A stretch of DNA of 64,000 nucleotides. Origin: Hydrogenophaga pseudoflava. GTDB lineage: Bacteria > Pseudomonadota > Gammaproteobacteria > Burkholderiales > Burkholderiaceae_C. Positions 32,783 through 43,975 of this stretch are shown piece after piece (position 1 is the stretch's first letter; every line of letters begins with the position of its first letter). The notes under the pieces were generated by a model. It saw only the letters and a program-made list of their open reading frames with translations. It was not told where the DNA came from and ran no database searches. The DNA is taken from contig NZ_JAVHJP010000005.1 of the NCBI RefSeq assembly GCF_031020795.1, positions 127,362-191,361 on the forward strand, in the 5' to 3' direction. A program made the translations under genes and the position numbers.

Positions 32783-32859
32783 GGGTTCCTCCTGAAGGGT
32801 GTGACAGCGCGCATGCTCGCGCCCGCTCCAGGCCCTGTCTGTGATGCATTCACCAGACG

Positions 32860-32892
32860 AAAAAAGACCCGCGGCCTTGCGGCGCGCGGGTC
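32860..32892 (-). terminator. Intrinsic terminator of glnK-amtB
   Basis: On the minus strand, 32 bases after the amtB stop, a GC-rich stem GACCCGCG...CGCGGGTC is followed by six T residues, the only clear rho-independent terminator in the window. Confidence 0.85.
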
Positions 32893-32923
32893 GAACATCC
32901 AAAGGAGGCAATCAGTGGCCGGA

Positions 32924-34477
32924 TCAGCGGTTGTAGGCGGTTTCGCCGTGCGAGCTGATGTCCAGACCTTCGCGTTCCTGCTCTTCGGTCACGCGCAGGC
33001 CGATGGTCAGGTCGACGATCTTGTAGGCGATCACGGAGACCACGCCGGACCACACGATGGTGATCAGCACGGCCTTGGCCTGCACCCAGACTTGGCTGGC
33101 GATGGAGTAGGCGTCGCCGGTGATCATGGCGACGGTCGTCCAGTCGGCCACGGCCGAGGGGCCACCCAGGTTGGGGCTGTTGAACACGCCGGTCAGCAGG
33201 GCACCCAGGATGCCGCAGACACCGTGCACGCCGAACACGTCCAGCGAGTCGTCGGCGCCCAGCAGCTTCTTCAGGCCGGTCACGCCCCACAGACCAGCGA
33301 AGCCAGCCAGCAGACCGATCACCAGGCCACCGACCACACCGACGTTGCCGGCGGCGGGGGTGATGGCCACCAGGCCAGCGACGGCACCGGAAGCGGCACC
33401 CAGCATCGAAGCCTTGCCTTTGGCCAGGGCTTCACCGATGCACCAGGCCAGCACGGCGGCTGCGGTGGCGAAGAAGGTGTTGATGAAGGCCAGGGCGGCG
33501 AAGCCGTTGGCTTCCAGCGCGGAGCCGGCGTTGAAACCGAACCAGCCCACCCACAGCAGCGAGGCGCCGACCATGGTCAGGGTCAGGCTGTGCGGGGCCA
33601 TGGCTTCCTTGCCGTAACCGATGCGCTTGCCCACCATGTAGGCACCGACCAGACCGGCGACGGCGGCGTTGATGTGCACCACGGTGCCGCCGGCGAAGTC
33701 CAGCGCGCCCATCTGCCAGATGAAGCCTGCCTTGCCGTTCATCTCAGCTGCCACTTCGGCGGTGGTGTAGGCGTCCGGACCCATCCAGAACCAGACCATG
33801 TGGGCGATCGGGGCGTAGGAGAAAGTGAACCAGATGGCGGTGAACAGCAGCACGGCGCTGAACTTGATGCGCTCGGCGAAGGCGCCGACGATCAGGGCGC
33901 AGGTGATGCCGGCGAAGGTGGCCTGGAAGGCGGCGAACACGATCTCGTACATCGGCGTGGCCTTGCTGAAGGTCGCGCCCAGGCCGAAGGTGCCGGCGGC
34001 GTTGTCCCAGACGCCCTTCATGAACAGGCGGTCGAAGCCACCGATGAAGGCGTTGCCCTCGGTGAAGGCCAGGCTGTAGCCGTAGATGGCCCACAGCACG
34101 ACGATCATCGAGAAGGTCACCATCACCTGCATCAGCACCGACAGCATGTTCTTGCTGCGCACCAGGCCGCCGTAGAACAGCGCCAGGCCGGGCACGGTCA
34201 TCAGGATGACCAGCAGGGTGGACACCATCATCCAGGCGGTGTCGCCCTTGTTGACGGTGGGGGCGGGAGCGGCCTCGGCCGGTGCGGCTTCGGCAGCGGC
34301 GGCCGGGGCGGCTTCTGCGGCAGCGGGTGCGGCGGCCGGGGCAGCGGCTGCATCAGCCGCGGGTGCGGCGGTGGCGGCCGGTGCGTCGGCCGGTTTGGCG
34401 GCGTCCTGGGCCATGGCGGAGAAACCTCCGAACATCAGGCCTGCGCCCAGCAGCAGGGAAGCGATCAGCTTTTTCAT
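32924..34477 (-). CDS. amtB: Ammonium transporter AmtB
   Basis: Trimeric ammonium channel of the inner membrane, 517 residues. A Sec signal (MKKLIASLLLGAGLMFGG) precedes an unusually long Ala/Pro/Glu-rich stretch (about residues 24-75) and then the eleven-helix Amt core. Characteristic are LFYGGLVRSKNMLSVLMQ, AGGTVVHINAAVAGLVGAY (pore His) and GVHGVCGILGALLTG (second pore His). The C-terminal tail has the PII-responsive end TEEQEREGLDISSHGE. It is cotranscribed with glnK, whose product plugs the channel under nitrogen excess. The operon starts at a sigma54 promoter and ends at an intrinsic terminator. Confidence 0.95.
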   Translation of the reverse strand: MKKLIASLLLGAGLMFGGFSAMAQDAAKPADAPAATAAPAADAAAAPAAAPAAAEAAPAAAAEAAPAEAAPAPTVNKGDTAWMMVSTLLVILMTVPGLALFYGGLVRSKNMLSVLMQVMVTFSMIVVLWAIYGYSLAFTEGNAFIGGFDRLFMKGVWDNAAGTFGLGATFSKATPMYEIVFAAFQATFAGITCALIVGAFAERIKFSAVLLFTAIWFTFSYAPIAHMVWFWMGPDAYTTAEVAAEMNGKAGFIWQMGALDFAGGTVVHINAAVAGLVGAYMVGKRIGYGKEAMAPHSLTLTMVGASLLWVGWFGFNAGSALEANGFAALAFINTFFATAAAVLAWCIGEALAKGKASMLGAASGAVAGLVAITPAAGNVGVVGGLVIGLLAGFAGLWGVTGLKKLLGADDSLDVFGVHGVCGILGALLTGVFNSPNLGGPSAVADWTTVAMITGDAYSIASQVWVQAKAVLITIVWSGVVSVIAYKIVDLTIGLRVTEEQEREGLDISSHGETAYNR

Positions 34478-34508
34478 AGGGTTGCTCTTTCTGATTCGGG
34501 TGCGGTGA

Positions 34509-34973
<465 letters not shown>

Positions 34974-35057
34974 TCACCCAGAGGGAAAACGTCCTCCCGA
35001 CGGGGGCTGCGGCCCAACCGGGCTCATGACATGATCCCCGCGCCGCGGCCGCAACGC

Positions 35058-35074
35058 CGCACCAAACACGTGCA
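35058..35074. promoter_or_regulatory. Candidate NtrC-binding site
   Basis: CGCACC-aaaca-CGTGCA differs from the NtrC consensus TGCACC-N5-GGTGCA at two positions and lies about 115-130 bases upstream of the glnK -24 element, the normal enhancer distance. A second half-site pair, GTGCATT (35070-35076) and AATGCAC (35093-35099), is adjacent. Binding is inferred. The rest of 34848-35122 shows no gene. Confidence 0.55.
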
Positions 35075-35122
35075 TTCCAGCGTCCAGCGGCCAATGCACC
35101 GAAACAGGGATGGAGGACCGGA

Positions 35123-36676
35123 ATGGGTTTGTCATTGGTGCACAGCCGCGCGCTGATCGGACTGGAGGCGCGGCCGGTGCAGGTCGAAGTGCACCTGGCC
35201 AACGGGCTCCCCAGCTTCACGCTGGTCGGGCTGGTCGACACGGAAGTGAAAGAAGCGCGCGAACGCGTGCGCTCGGCGATTGCCAACGCCGGGCTTGAAT
35301 TCCCCAGCAACAAGCGCATCACGGTCAATCTGGCGCCGGCCGATCTGCCCAAGGACTCGGGCCGCTTCGACCTGCCGATTGCGCTGGGCATCCTGGCGGC
35401 GGCCGGGCAGATCGACGGATCGAAGCTGGCCGGCTGGGAATTTGCAGGCGAGCTCTCGCTGGGCGGCGAGCTGCGTCCGGTGCGCGGCGCGCTGGCCATG
35501 AGCCTCGCGCTGCACCGCGATGGTTCGGCGGGTGCGGTCACACGGCTGGTGCTGCCGCCCGGCAGCGCCGAAGAGGCGGCGCTGGTGCCGCAGGCGCAGG
35601 TGTGCCGCGCCCGCCACCTGCTGGACGTGGTGGCGCAGTTCCTGCCCGAAGGAGCCGCCGGCACTGGTGATGCGCCCCCCGACGACACAGGCTGGGCGCG
35701 CCTGTCGCCCACGCCCATCACCGCCCGCGAAAGTTACCCCGACCTGGCCGACGTCAAGGGCCAGGCCGGCGCAAGGCGGGCGCTGGAGATCGCGGCGGCC
35801 GGCTCACATTCGCTCTTGATGGTCGGCCCGCCCGGCTCGGGCAAGAGCATGCTGGCGCAGCGCTTTGCCGGCCTGCTGCCGCCCATGGACACCTCCGAGG
35901 CGCTGGAATCGGCCGCCGTGGCCTCGCTGGCGGGGCGCTTCCGGCTGGAGGCCTGGGGCCTGCGCCCCACCTGTGCGCCGCACCACAGCGCCAGCGCCGT
36001 GGCCCTGGTGGGCGGCGGCTCACCGCCCCGGCCCGGCGAGATCTCGCTGGCCCACCACGGCGTGCTGTTCCTGGACGAACTGCCCGAGTTCCCGCGCGCC
36101 GCCCTCGAAGCCCTGCGCGAGCCGCTGGAGAGCGGCCACATCCGCATCTCGCGCGCGGCGGTGCAGAGCGAGTTTCCGGCGCGCTTCCAGCTCGTGGCGG
36201 CGATGAACCCCTGCCCCTGTGGCTTCCTCGGCCACCCCAGCCAGCCCTGTCGCGACACGCCCGACCAGGTCGCGCGCTACCAGGGGCGCCTTTCCGGCCC
36301 GCTGCTGGATCGCATTGATCTTCATATAGAGGTGCCCGCCCTGCCCCCGCACGACCTGCTGCACAGCCCGGCCGGCGAGCCCAGCGCCACCGTGCGCGAG
36401 CGCGTGGCCGCCGCGCGGCAGCGGGCGCAGGAGCGCCAGGGACAGAGCAACCAGGCGCTCTCAGGACAGGCGCTGGACCGGCACGTGTTGGCCGAGCCCA
36501 CCGCGCTCAAGTTCCTGCACACGGCCGCCGCCCGCCTGGGCTGGAGCGCGCGCAGCACCCACCGCGCGCTGCGCGTGGCGCGCACCATCGCCGACCTGGC
36601 CGGCAGCGAGTCCGTGGGGGTGGCGCACATCGCCGAGGCGGTGCAGTACCGGCGGGCACTGCGCGCCGCGGGCTGA
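35123..36676 (+). CDS. comM: YifB-type Mg-chelatase-like AAA+ ATPase (ComM)
   Basis: AAA+ protein of 517 residues of the YifB/ComM family. An N-terminal Lon-protease-like domain (about 1-180, with GLPSFTLVGLVDTEVKEARE) precedes the ATPase with Walker A GPPGSGKS at 235-242 and Walker B VLFLDELPEF. The NPCPCGFLGHPSQPCRDTPD cysteine loop and the C-terminal Mg-chelatase domain follow. ComM is a hexameric helicase that promotes branch migration during natural transformation in several gammaproteobacteria. The ATG has only a weak Shine-Dalgarno (GGAGG 12 bases upstream). Confidence 0.93.
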   Translation: MGLSLVHSRALIGLEARPVQVEVHLANGLPSFTLVGLVDTEVKEARERVRSAIANAGLEFPSNKRITVNLAPADLPKDSGRFDLPIALGILAAAGQIDGSKLAGWEFAGELSLGGELRPVRGALAMSLALHRDGSAGAVTRLVLPPGSAEEAALVPQAQVCRARHLLDVVAQFLPEGAAGTGDAPPDDTGWARLSPTPITARESYPDLADVKGQAGARRALEIAAAGSHSLLMVGPPGSGKSMLAQRFAGLLPPMDTSEALESAAVASLAGRFRLEAWGLRPTCAPHHSASAVALVGGGSPPRPGEISLAHHGVLFLDELPEFPRAALEALREPLESGHIRISRAAVQSEFPARFQLVAAMNPCPCGFLGHPSQPCRDTPDQVARYQGRLSGPLLDRIDLHIEVPALPPHDLLHSPAGEPSATVRERVAAARQRAQERQGQSNQALSGQALDRHVLAEPTALKFLHTAAARLGWSARSTHRALRVARTIADLAGSESVGVAHIAEAVQYRRALRAAG

Positions 36677-36680
36677 GGGA

Positions 36681-37541
36681 TCAGCGGTACTCGGCCTCGC
36701 GGCGCCGCGCCTCGTCCATCTGGCGGAAGCGCACGCAGATGGGGTCGTTGGCAAACACCGCCTTGCCGCATTCGCGGATGCGGCAGAAGTCGCGCGCGAA
36801 CACGTTGTCGCTGCCCGCGCACAACTGGTCGACACTCGTGGCCGGCCGGGCCGCAGAGGCCGGCGCCGCCGTGGCGGCGGCCACCGGTGCGGGCGCGGCT
36901 GGCGCGGTCGCCATCCCAGCGGGCGGCTCGGGTGCGGCCGCATGGGCGCTGGCGGCCGGAGCGGCCGACGTGACCTCGGTGCGGCGCCGCGCGTCTTCCA
37001 GACGCTTCTGCTCTTGCGCGAGCTTCTGGCGCTGCTGGGCCTGGGCGGCCGCGCGCTCGCGGTCCTGCTGCTCCAGCAGCTCCACCGAATGGCGCAGCCG
37101 GTCGACGGCGGCGGCGGCCTCGGGGGTGTTCGGCGATGTGGCGTCCGCGCCCACCGGCTGCCCCGCGGTCTGCAGGGCGGTGGCCGGTGCCGCGGCACCC
37201 GCTGTTGGCGTGGCAGACGGTGAGGCCCCGGGCGCCACCGTCAGCGGCGCAGCCTGGACCGGTGCCGGCGTGGACTGGCGCGCACCGAGCCACCAGCCGG
37301 CGGCCAGCACCACCGCCCCTGCCGTGAGGATCACCGCCCAGCGCGACCACGCGGGCCGTTCGCTGCGCTCGCCGGAGCGTTTGCGGCGGCGGGCGCGGCG
37401 CAGCGCCCGGTTCGCCCGTTCGCGGGCCAGTTCGTCGGAGGCCGTGTCGCCCCCAGTCCGCTCCAGCGGACGGGCGCAGCCCCGGCAGAACCGGGCCTGG
37501 TCCCGGTTTTCCTTGCCGCAGGAAGGACACACGTTGGCCAT
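36681..37541 (-). CDS. Zinc-ribbon membrane-anchored protein of unknown function
   Basis: Protein of 286 residues. The N-terminus has a zinc ribbon (CPSCGKENRDQARFCRGC, residues 5-22). A basic stretch rich in Arg (about 40-65) precedes one transmembrane helix (WAVILTAGAVVLAAGWWLG). Beyond it are a low-complexity Ala/Pro region, a coiled coil (VDRLRHSVELLEQQDRERAA and Gln-rich continuation) and a C-terminal Cys-containing segment (QLCAGSDNVFARDFCRIREC). The topology suggests a cytosolic ribbon and periplasmic coiled coil. No named family beyond the zinc ribbon. Confidence 0.75.
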   Translation of the reverse strand: MANVCPSCGKENRDQARFCRGCARPLERTGGDTASDELARERANRALRRARRRKRSGERSERPAWSRWAVILTAGAVVLAAGWWLGARQSTPAPVQAAPLTVAPGASPSATPTAGAAAPATALQTAGQPVGADATSPNTPEAAAAVDRLRHSVELLEQQDRERAAAQAQQRQKLAQEQKRLEDARRRTEVTSAAPAASAHAAAPEPPAGMATAPAAPAPVAAATAAPASAARPATSVDQLCAGSDNVFARDFCRIRECGKAVFANDPICVRFRQMDEARRREAEYR

Positions 37542-37651
37542 GACGATCAGGGGTGGAGCAGGAGGGCTTGGCGTTGTAGCACAAGCCCCGGCCCCTCAGA
37601 CTGCCGCGCCGACGGGCTGCCGGGCGGCTGTGGCGAACGGCCCGGGCCGCG

Positions 37652-40390
<2,739 letters not shown>

Positions 40391-40394
40391 GGGG

Positions 40395-40424
40395 CTCACC
40401 AGAAAGGGTTCAAACACTGGTGAG
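40395..40424 (-). promoter_or_regulatory. metH: RBS-sequestering hairpin of the metH riboswitch
   Basis: CTCACCAG (40424-40417) and CTGGTGAG (40402-40395) form a perfect 8-bp stem with a 14-base loop. The 3' arm contains the Shine-Dalgarno GGTGAG for the ATG at 40390. The 5' arm begins with CTC, which is also the end of the pseudoknot strand GCGCTC. Pseudoknot formation with SAH would compete with this stem and free the ribosome-binding site, giving a translational ON switch. Confidence 0.75.
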
Positions 40425-40519
40425 CGCCGTTGGAGCCGGCGGGGCCGGCGGGGCGGAGGACGCCCGGAACCTCAAGCCTGACGACCGTCGCGAGAACGGC
40501 CGCTGCAGCGCTCCTTGAG
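40421..40519 (-). ncRNA. S-adenosylhomocysteine (SAH) riboswitch aptamer
   Basis: The metH leader matches the betaproteobacterial SAH riboswitch. P1 is formed by CTCAAG (40519-40514) and CTTGAG (40476-40471). Conserved GAGCGCTGCAGC follows the 5' P1 strand and CAGG precedes the 3' strand. After a GC-rich variable stem comes AACGGCGCTCACC, whose GCGCTC (40427-40422) pairs with GAGCGC (40513-40508) as the pseudoknot. SAH is the product of SAM-dependent methylation, and this class generally turns methyl-cycle genes on when SAH accumulates. Confidence 0.88.
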
Positions 40520-40564
40520 AGCCTGCGATTTTAGCCGGCCGCGGGCGGGCCCGCCGCTGGTGCG

Positions 40565-42193
40565 ATGTTTGCTTGCCCGGCCAGCGCCATGCCCCACCGC
40601 ACCGACCCCGACGCCGCGGGCACCCCGCCCACCGACTGGCACGCCCAGGAGCTGCTGCTGATGCGCGAGGTGATGAAGCTGGTGGGCCGCAGCCTGGCGC
40701 CGGCCTACGTGCTGCGCGAGATGCTGCACCTGATGAGCGAACTGCTCGGACTCAACCGCGGGCGCATGGTGCTGGCGGATGAGTTGAGCGATGGTGGCGA
40801 GCGCACCGCCTCCGTGCGCCACGCCTACGGCCTGACCGCGCAGGAAGCCGCGCGCGGCGTGTTCCGCTGGGGCGAGGGCATCACCGGCCGGGTGCTGGCC
40901 AGCGGGCTGCCCGCCATCGTGCAGGACGTGGACGCCGAACCGCTGTTCCTCTTCCGCACCGTGGCCCGGACCGACCTGCCGCCGCAGACCGTGGCCTTCA
41001 TCGCGCTGCCGATCGAGCTCAATGGCGTGACGATTGGCGTGCTCGCCTGCCACCGCATCCGCAGCCGCCAGCGCCACCTCAGCGACGACCTGGCCGTGCT
41101 GCGCATCCTGGCCACGCTCGCCGGCCAGCTGCTGCAGCTGGAGCAGCTGGTGGCCGAAGAACGGCGCCAGCTCACCGCGCGCAACGAAGCGCTGGAACGC
41201 GCGCTCGAATCGGCCAGCGCGCGCTACGGGCTGATCGGCCGCTCGCCCGCGCTGCTGCAGGCGCTGGGCGAACTCGAACGCGTCTCGCAATCGCAGGCCA
41301 CCGTGCTGCTGCTGGGCGAATCGGGCACCGGCAAGGAACTGTTTGCGCGCGCCGTGCACCTGGCCAGCGGCCGGCGCGACCAGCCCTTCATCAAGGTCAA
41401 CTGCTCGGCCATCCCGGACACACTGTTCGAGAGCGAACTCTTCGGCCACGAACGCGGTGCCTTCACCGGCGCCCACAGCGCGCGGCCCGGCTGGTTCGAG
41501 CAGGCGCACGGCGGCACCATTTTTCTGGACGAAATCGGCGAACTGCCGCTGGCCCTGCAGGCCAAGCTGCTGCGCACCCTGCAGGAAGGCACGCTGGTGC
41601 GCCTGGGTGGCCAGCGCGAAATCCGCATCGACGTGCGCCTGGTGGCCGCCACCAACCGCGACCTGGCGCAGGAAGCCGCCGCCGGCCGCTTCCGCCAGGA
41701 CCTGTACTACCGGCTCAACGTCGTCCCCATCCGCCTGCCCAGCCTGCGCGAGCGGCGCGAAGACATCCGCCCTCTGGCCCTGCACTTCACCAGCCGCGCC
41801 AACCAGGCCCACCAGCGCAACGTGCACCTGGCCGCCGACGCACTGGAACGGCTGGAGCGGCTGGACTGGCCCGGCAACATCCGCGAGCTGGGCAACGTCA
41901 TCGAACGCCTGGTGCTGCTGGCCGACCGGCCCGTGGTGCACGCCGGCGACCTGTCGCGCTTCCTGCCCGAAGCCCTCGCCACCCCGCCCCGACCGGCCCC
42001 GCGCAGCACACCACCGGCCGAAGCCGCGGTGGCCCCGCTGGTGCGCGCCTACCAGAGCGCCGAGTCACACGACGCGCAGACCCTGCAGGCCGCGCTGTCG
42101 CAACACGGCGGCAACCAGTCGCGCGCGGCGCAGAGCCTGGGGCTGACGCTGCGGCAGTTCAGTTACCGTCTGAGGAAGGCGGGGTTGCGGTAG
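40565..42193 (+). CDS. NifA-like sigma54-dependent activator
   Basis: Enhancer-binding protein of 542 residues: GAF sensor domain (about 45-190), AAA+ domain with Walker A GESGTGKE (251-258) and the sigma54-contact loop GAFTGA (298-303), and a Fis-type HTH at the C-terminus ([20 protein letters not shown]). Domain order and HTH resemble NifA, but no nif genes are seen. The start may instead be the ATG at 40589. Two sigma54 promoters lie downstream: before the rhodanese operon (44325) and before the cynA-type gene (52413). It may control one or both, like CynF in Pseudomonas pseudoalcaligenes; this is inference. Divergent from metH. Confidence 0.88.
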   Translation: MFACPASAMPHRTDPDAAGTPPTDWHAQELLLMREVMKLVGRSLAPAYVLREMLHLMSELLGLNRGRMVLADELSDGGERTASVRHAYGLTAQEAARGVFRWGEGITGRVLASGLPAIVQDVDAEPLFLFRTVARTDLPPQTVAFIALPIELNGVTIGVLACHRIRSRQRHLSDDLAVLRILATLAGQLLQLEQLVAEERRQLTARNEALERALESASARYGLIGRSPALLQALGELERVSQSQATVLLLGESGTGKELFARAVHLASGRRDQPFIKVNCSAIPDTLFESELFGHERGAFTGAHSARPGWFEQAHGGTIFLDEIGELPLALQAKLLRTLQEGTLVRLGGQREIRIDVRLVAATNRDLAQEAAAGRFRQDLYYRLNVVPIRLPSLRERREDIRPLALHFTSRANQAHQRNVHLAADALERLERLDWPGNIRELGNVIERLVLLADRPVVHAGDLSRFLPEALATPPRPAPRSTPPAEAAVAPLVRAYQSAESHDAQTLQAALSQHGGNQSRAAQSLGLTLRQFSYRLRKAGLR

Positions 42194-42211
42194 CCCCCAC
42201 ACCAGGACACC

Positions 42212-42430
42212 ATGAAAACCATCGACGAAATGCTGCACCTGGCCCTGTTGACCCCGGACGAGCACCGGCAGATCAGCCACTGGATCGCCCAGGCCGACTC
42301 ACCCGACGAGATCCTGAAAATGCCGCCGCTGCTGTGGCGGGCTGTCGAACGGGCGAGTGAGGTCATGGGCATCGACAACGACCTGATGCGCCCGCCGGCG
42401 CTGGACGATGGCGGCCTGGTTTGCCGATAG
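42212..42430 (+). CDS. Small hypothetical protein
   Basis: Acidic protein of 72 residues beginning MKTIDEMLHLALLTPDEHRQ, entirely helical in appearance, with no recognised family. It starts 18 bases after the NifA-like gene on the same strand and may be translated from the same mRNA. A GCGTCGC-gagt-GCGACGC hairpin (42433-42450) follows its stop. Coding potential is plausible from codon bias but not certain. Confidence 0.5.
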   Translation: MKTIDEMLHLALLTPDEHRQISHWIAQADSPDEILKMPPLLWRAVERASEVMGIDNDLMRPPALDDGGLVCR

Positions 42431-42432
42431 GA

Positions 42433-42450
42433 GCGTCGCGAGTGCGACGC
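42433..42450. terminator. Hairpin between convergent genes (possible terminator)
   Basis: Perfect 7-4-7 dyad GCGTCGC-gagt-GCGACGC lying between the ends of the plus-strand small gene and the minus-strand membrane gene. No T-run follows on either strand, so termination efficiency is doubtful. Confidence 0.4.
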
Positions 42451-42456
42451 CCGACC

Positions 42457-42888
42457 TCACCGCGCCAACCACAGTGCCGCAACACCGACCGCGTACAGCA
42501 GACCGATCACCAGGCAAATGCCTGAAGACACCAGCCAGAAGGTGGTGGAGTTTTCCGGGAAGCTGGGCCGCAGCCACGGAAAAGCGATGGCCCGCGCGAG
42601 GAACACGGCGCTGATGAGACACAGTGCCAGTTCGGTCAAGGGCAGTCGGGGAACCAGCCCTGCGCCGGAGAAGGCATACAGCGCCCAGAAGAGCAGAACA
42701 CTGCCGATGACGAGGGTGATGAGCGTTGGCTTGAGCTTGCCAGCCTCGACGGCCCTCGCCATGCGCTCGCCAGCTCCCATGAACCGGTAGGCCCTGGCGC
42801 CGATCACGATGCAGGCCAGGTGCGCCAGCGACGCGACCACGACAAGCAGGCCTGCCAGCGCCAGCGACATGGAGGCCATGTTCAACAT
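42457..42888 (-). CDS. Membrane protein of unknown function
   Basis: Protein of 143 residues with four hydrophobic segments (about 8-32, 52-74, 84-103, 117-140) and the block IVIGARAYRFMGAGERMARA in the first loop. This pattern is common in small unassigned proteobacterial membrane proteins. The start could be the ATG at 42888 (MLNMASMS) or 42879. It lies at the downstream end of a cassette array on the same strand, but no attC site separates it clearly, so whether it is a cassette gene is open. Confidence 0.68.
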   Translation of the reverse strand: MLNMASMSLALAGLLVVVASLAHLACIVIGARAYRFMGAGERMARAVEAGKLKPTLITLVIGSVLLFWALYAFSGAGLVPRLPLTELALCLISAVFLARAIAFPWLRPSFPENSTTFWLVSSGICLVIGLLYAVGVAALWLAR

Positions 42889-42912
42889 ATATGTGTAATG
42901 AGGCCCAGCGAA

Positions 42913-43241
42913 TCAGGCTGCTGCGCCACCGCTCTGGGCCTCAGCTGGATAGAAGACCAACGCGCTGCCACTCGCGAGCGCTTCTCCGTAGAACCCTGAG
43001 AAGCCCCTGTAGGAATCCGTGTTGAGGACTTCAACGACCAGCTTGCCGAAGCGCATGTTTTCTATCGCCTCGAAGCCGTACCGATGGCACTCTGCCATGG
43101 CGGACTCAAACTGCCCGATTCTGATTCCTGCCGGAGGAACAGCATGCACTGGTGTGTCGCGCCCGCTTCCGGGTGATTCCATTCGTATTCGGACGTCCCG
43201 GAGTAACGGCCAGTGAATCCGTAGGTTCCGACAATGCTCAT
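42913..43241 (-). pseudogene. Frameshifted cassette gene of unknown function
   Basis: The ATG at 43241 opens a frame MSIVGTYGFTGRYSGTSEYE that runs to about QESESG and then stops early, while the next frame continues seamlessly with QFESAMAECHRYGFEAIENM and FGKLVVEVLNTDSYRG to the stop at 42913. The joined length is 329 bases, one short of a multiple of three, consistent with one missing base near 43120. An intact form would be about 109 residues. It starts eight bases after a degenerate attC core (ACTAGGC), as a cassette gene would. Either a decayed gene or a sequencing error. Confidence 0.6.
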
Positions 43242-43245
43242 GAGA

Positions 43246-43307
43246 GGCCTAGTGTTTGAGCTCAGCCGCCGCCGAAGGCGGTCGGCTGGAGCGACGGGTT
43301 AGAGCAC
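43246..43307 (-). repeat. attC-like recombination site 2
   Basis: 62 bases on the minus strand from GTGCTCTAAC to CACTAGGCC. The inner imperfect stem is GCTCCAGCCGACCGCC-ttc-GGCGGCGGCTGAGC, the typical layout of a short attC. The terminal core is ACTAGGC rather than GTTRRRY, so recombination at this end is probably impaired. The stop codon of the 117-residue cassette protein lies in this core. Confidence 0.75.
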
Positions 43308-43602
43308 TTGCGACGTCGGCTGGCGAGCACAGTTCCGGCGGGCCCTCGACCGCCACAACTATGGCGAGTTGGTCAGCCAGTGATGCGCCTGTGCCTGGAA
43401 CGAGGAAGTAGCGCCCATGCGTGACGACGAAAGTGCTCTTGCTGGCGGGCTCCGTGAAAACTGCGTTGAGCGGCGAGCCATCCACAGCGAAGAACTGCCA
43501 GTTCCCGGACGCAACGTCGTAGCCCTCGCAATACGCAAGAGCGTCCGTCTCGCACGCGAACACGTGAAGCGTGCGGTCGTCCTTGGAGAGCGCGTACAGC
43601 AT
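43249..43602 (-). CDS. Cassette-encoded protein of unknown function
   Basis: Protein of 117 residues starting MLYALSKDDRTLHVFACETD, soluble with no signal peptide or known domain. Its ATG lies three bases after the cassette core GTTAGAGC, and its last 20 or so codons run into the attC site so that the C-terminus (SSRPPSAAAELKH) is encoded by attC sequence. Both features are usual in integron cassettes. Function unknown. Confidence 0.7.
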   Translation of the reverse strand: MLYALSKDDRTLHVFACETDALAYCEGYDVASGNWQFFAVDGSPLNAVFTEPASKSTFVVTHGRYFLVPGTGASLADQLAIVVAVEGPPELCSPADVASALTRRSSRPPSAAAELKH

Positions 43603-43604
43603 GT

Positions 43605-43698
43605 GCTCTAACGTAGAAATGACCGGCGCCCAAGGAATTGGAGCGCCGCAAGGCGCGCACTCCCTTGGGCGTCCGCGTCGATTGACCAGTTAGTCTGC
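43605..43698 (-). repeat. attC-like recombination site 1
   Basis: 94 bases on the minus strand from GCAGACTAAC to GTTAGAGC, with inner inverted repeat CGCCCAAGG...CCTTGGGCG and central GCGCGCC-ttgc-GGCGC. The right core fits GTTRRR. The first ten bases complement the start of the cassette they close (GTTAGTCTGC at 43975), as expected of a cassette inserted from a circle. Confidence 0.75.
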
Positions 43699-43716
43699 AA
43701 GGAGAGCGGCGAAGGC

Positions 43717-43962
43717 CTACTCATAGATCTTTCCGCAGTACAGGAAGGTGGCCACCTTCTTCCACGGCGTTGCGTTTCCAAGACCTTGGATAGATCCCAT
43801 ACCGGAATCTTCCGCCCAAGATACTGCCGCCTCCAGAAACTGCTCGATGGATCCGCTTTGCCACGAGGCGCTATTCGTGCGGCGGTCTCGCGCAAGAGCC
43901 GTAACGAAAGCCACAAAGCTGGCCTCGTCTCTGACGGTCTCGAGCTGCTCGTGAAGTTCCAT
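43717..43962 (-). CDS. Cassette-encoded DUF7660-like protein
   Basis: Protein of 81 residues, MELHEQLETVRDEASFVAFV then TALARD, with IEQFLEAAVSWAEDS and a C-terminal NATPWKKVATFLYCGKIYE. The Trp-rich FLEAA-W-D pattern resembles the family named DUF7660, common in mobile and cassette-borne genes; some related sequences are annotated as immunity-like, which is unproven. The ATG is three bases after the cassette core. Longer in-frame starts to 44289 exist but cross the core and lack support. Confidence 0.72.
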   Translation of the reverse strand: MELHEQLETVRDEASFVAFVTALARDRRTNSASWQSGSIEQFLEAAVSWAEDSGMGSIQGLGNATPWKKVATFLYCGKIYE

Positions 43963-43975
43963 TCTGCAGACTAAC

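Larger units (their letters stand above)
42913..43975 (-). mobile_element. Integron-type gene cassette cluster without integrase
   Basis: Three short minus-strand genes each begin within about 12 bases of an attC-like core and two are followed by attC-like sites (43605-43698 and 43246-43307). The first cassette starts GTTAGTCTGC and its attC begins with the exact complement GCAGACTAAC. The second starts GTTAGAGCAC and its attC begins GTGCTCTAAC. This pairing is the hallmark of cassettes inserted by an integron integrase. No intI gene is in the window, so this is a CALIN-type remnant. Base composition is visibly lower in GC than the flanks. Confidence 0.75.

Noticed and set aside
32860..32892. 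Possible regulatory RNA near the end of amtB
   Set aside because: The structure is a simple GC stem plus T-run at the correct place for an intrinsic terminator.
40565..42193. NorR or true nif-specific NifA
   Set aside because: The GAF-AAA-HTH layout fits several activators, but no nor or nif genes are present and the flanking sigma54 promoters belong to cyanate and rhodanese operons, so only 'NifA-like' is supported.
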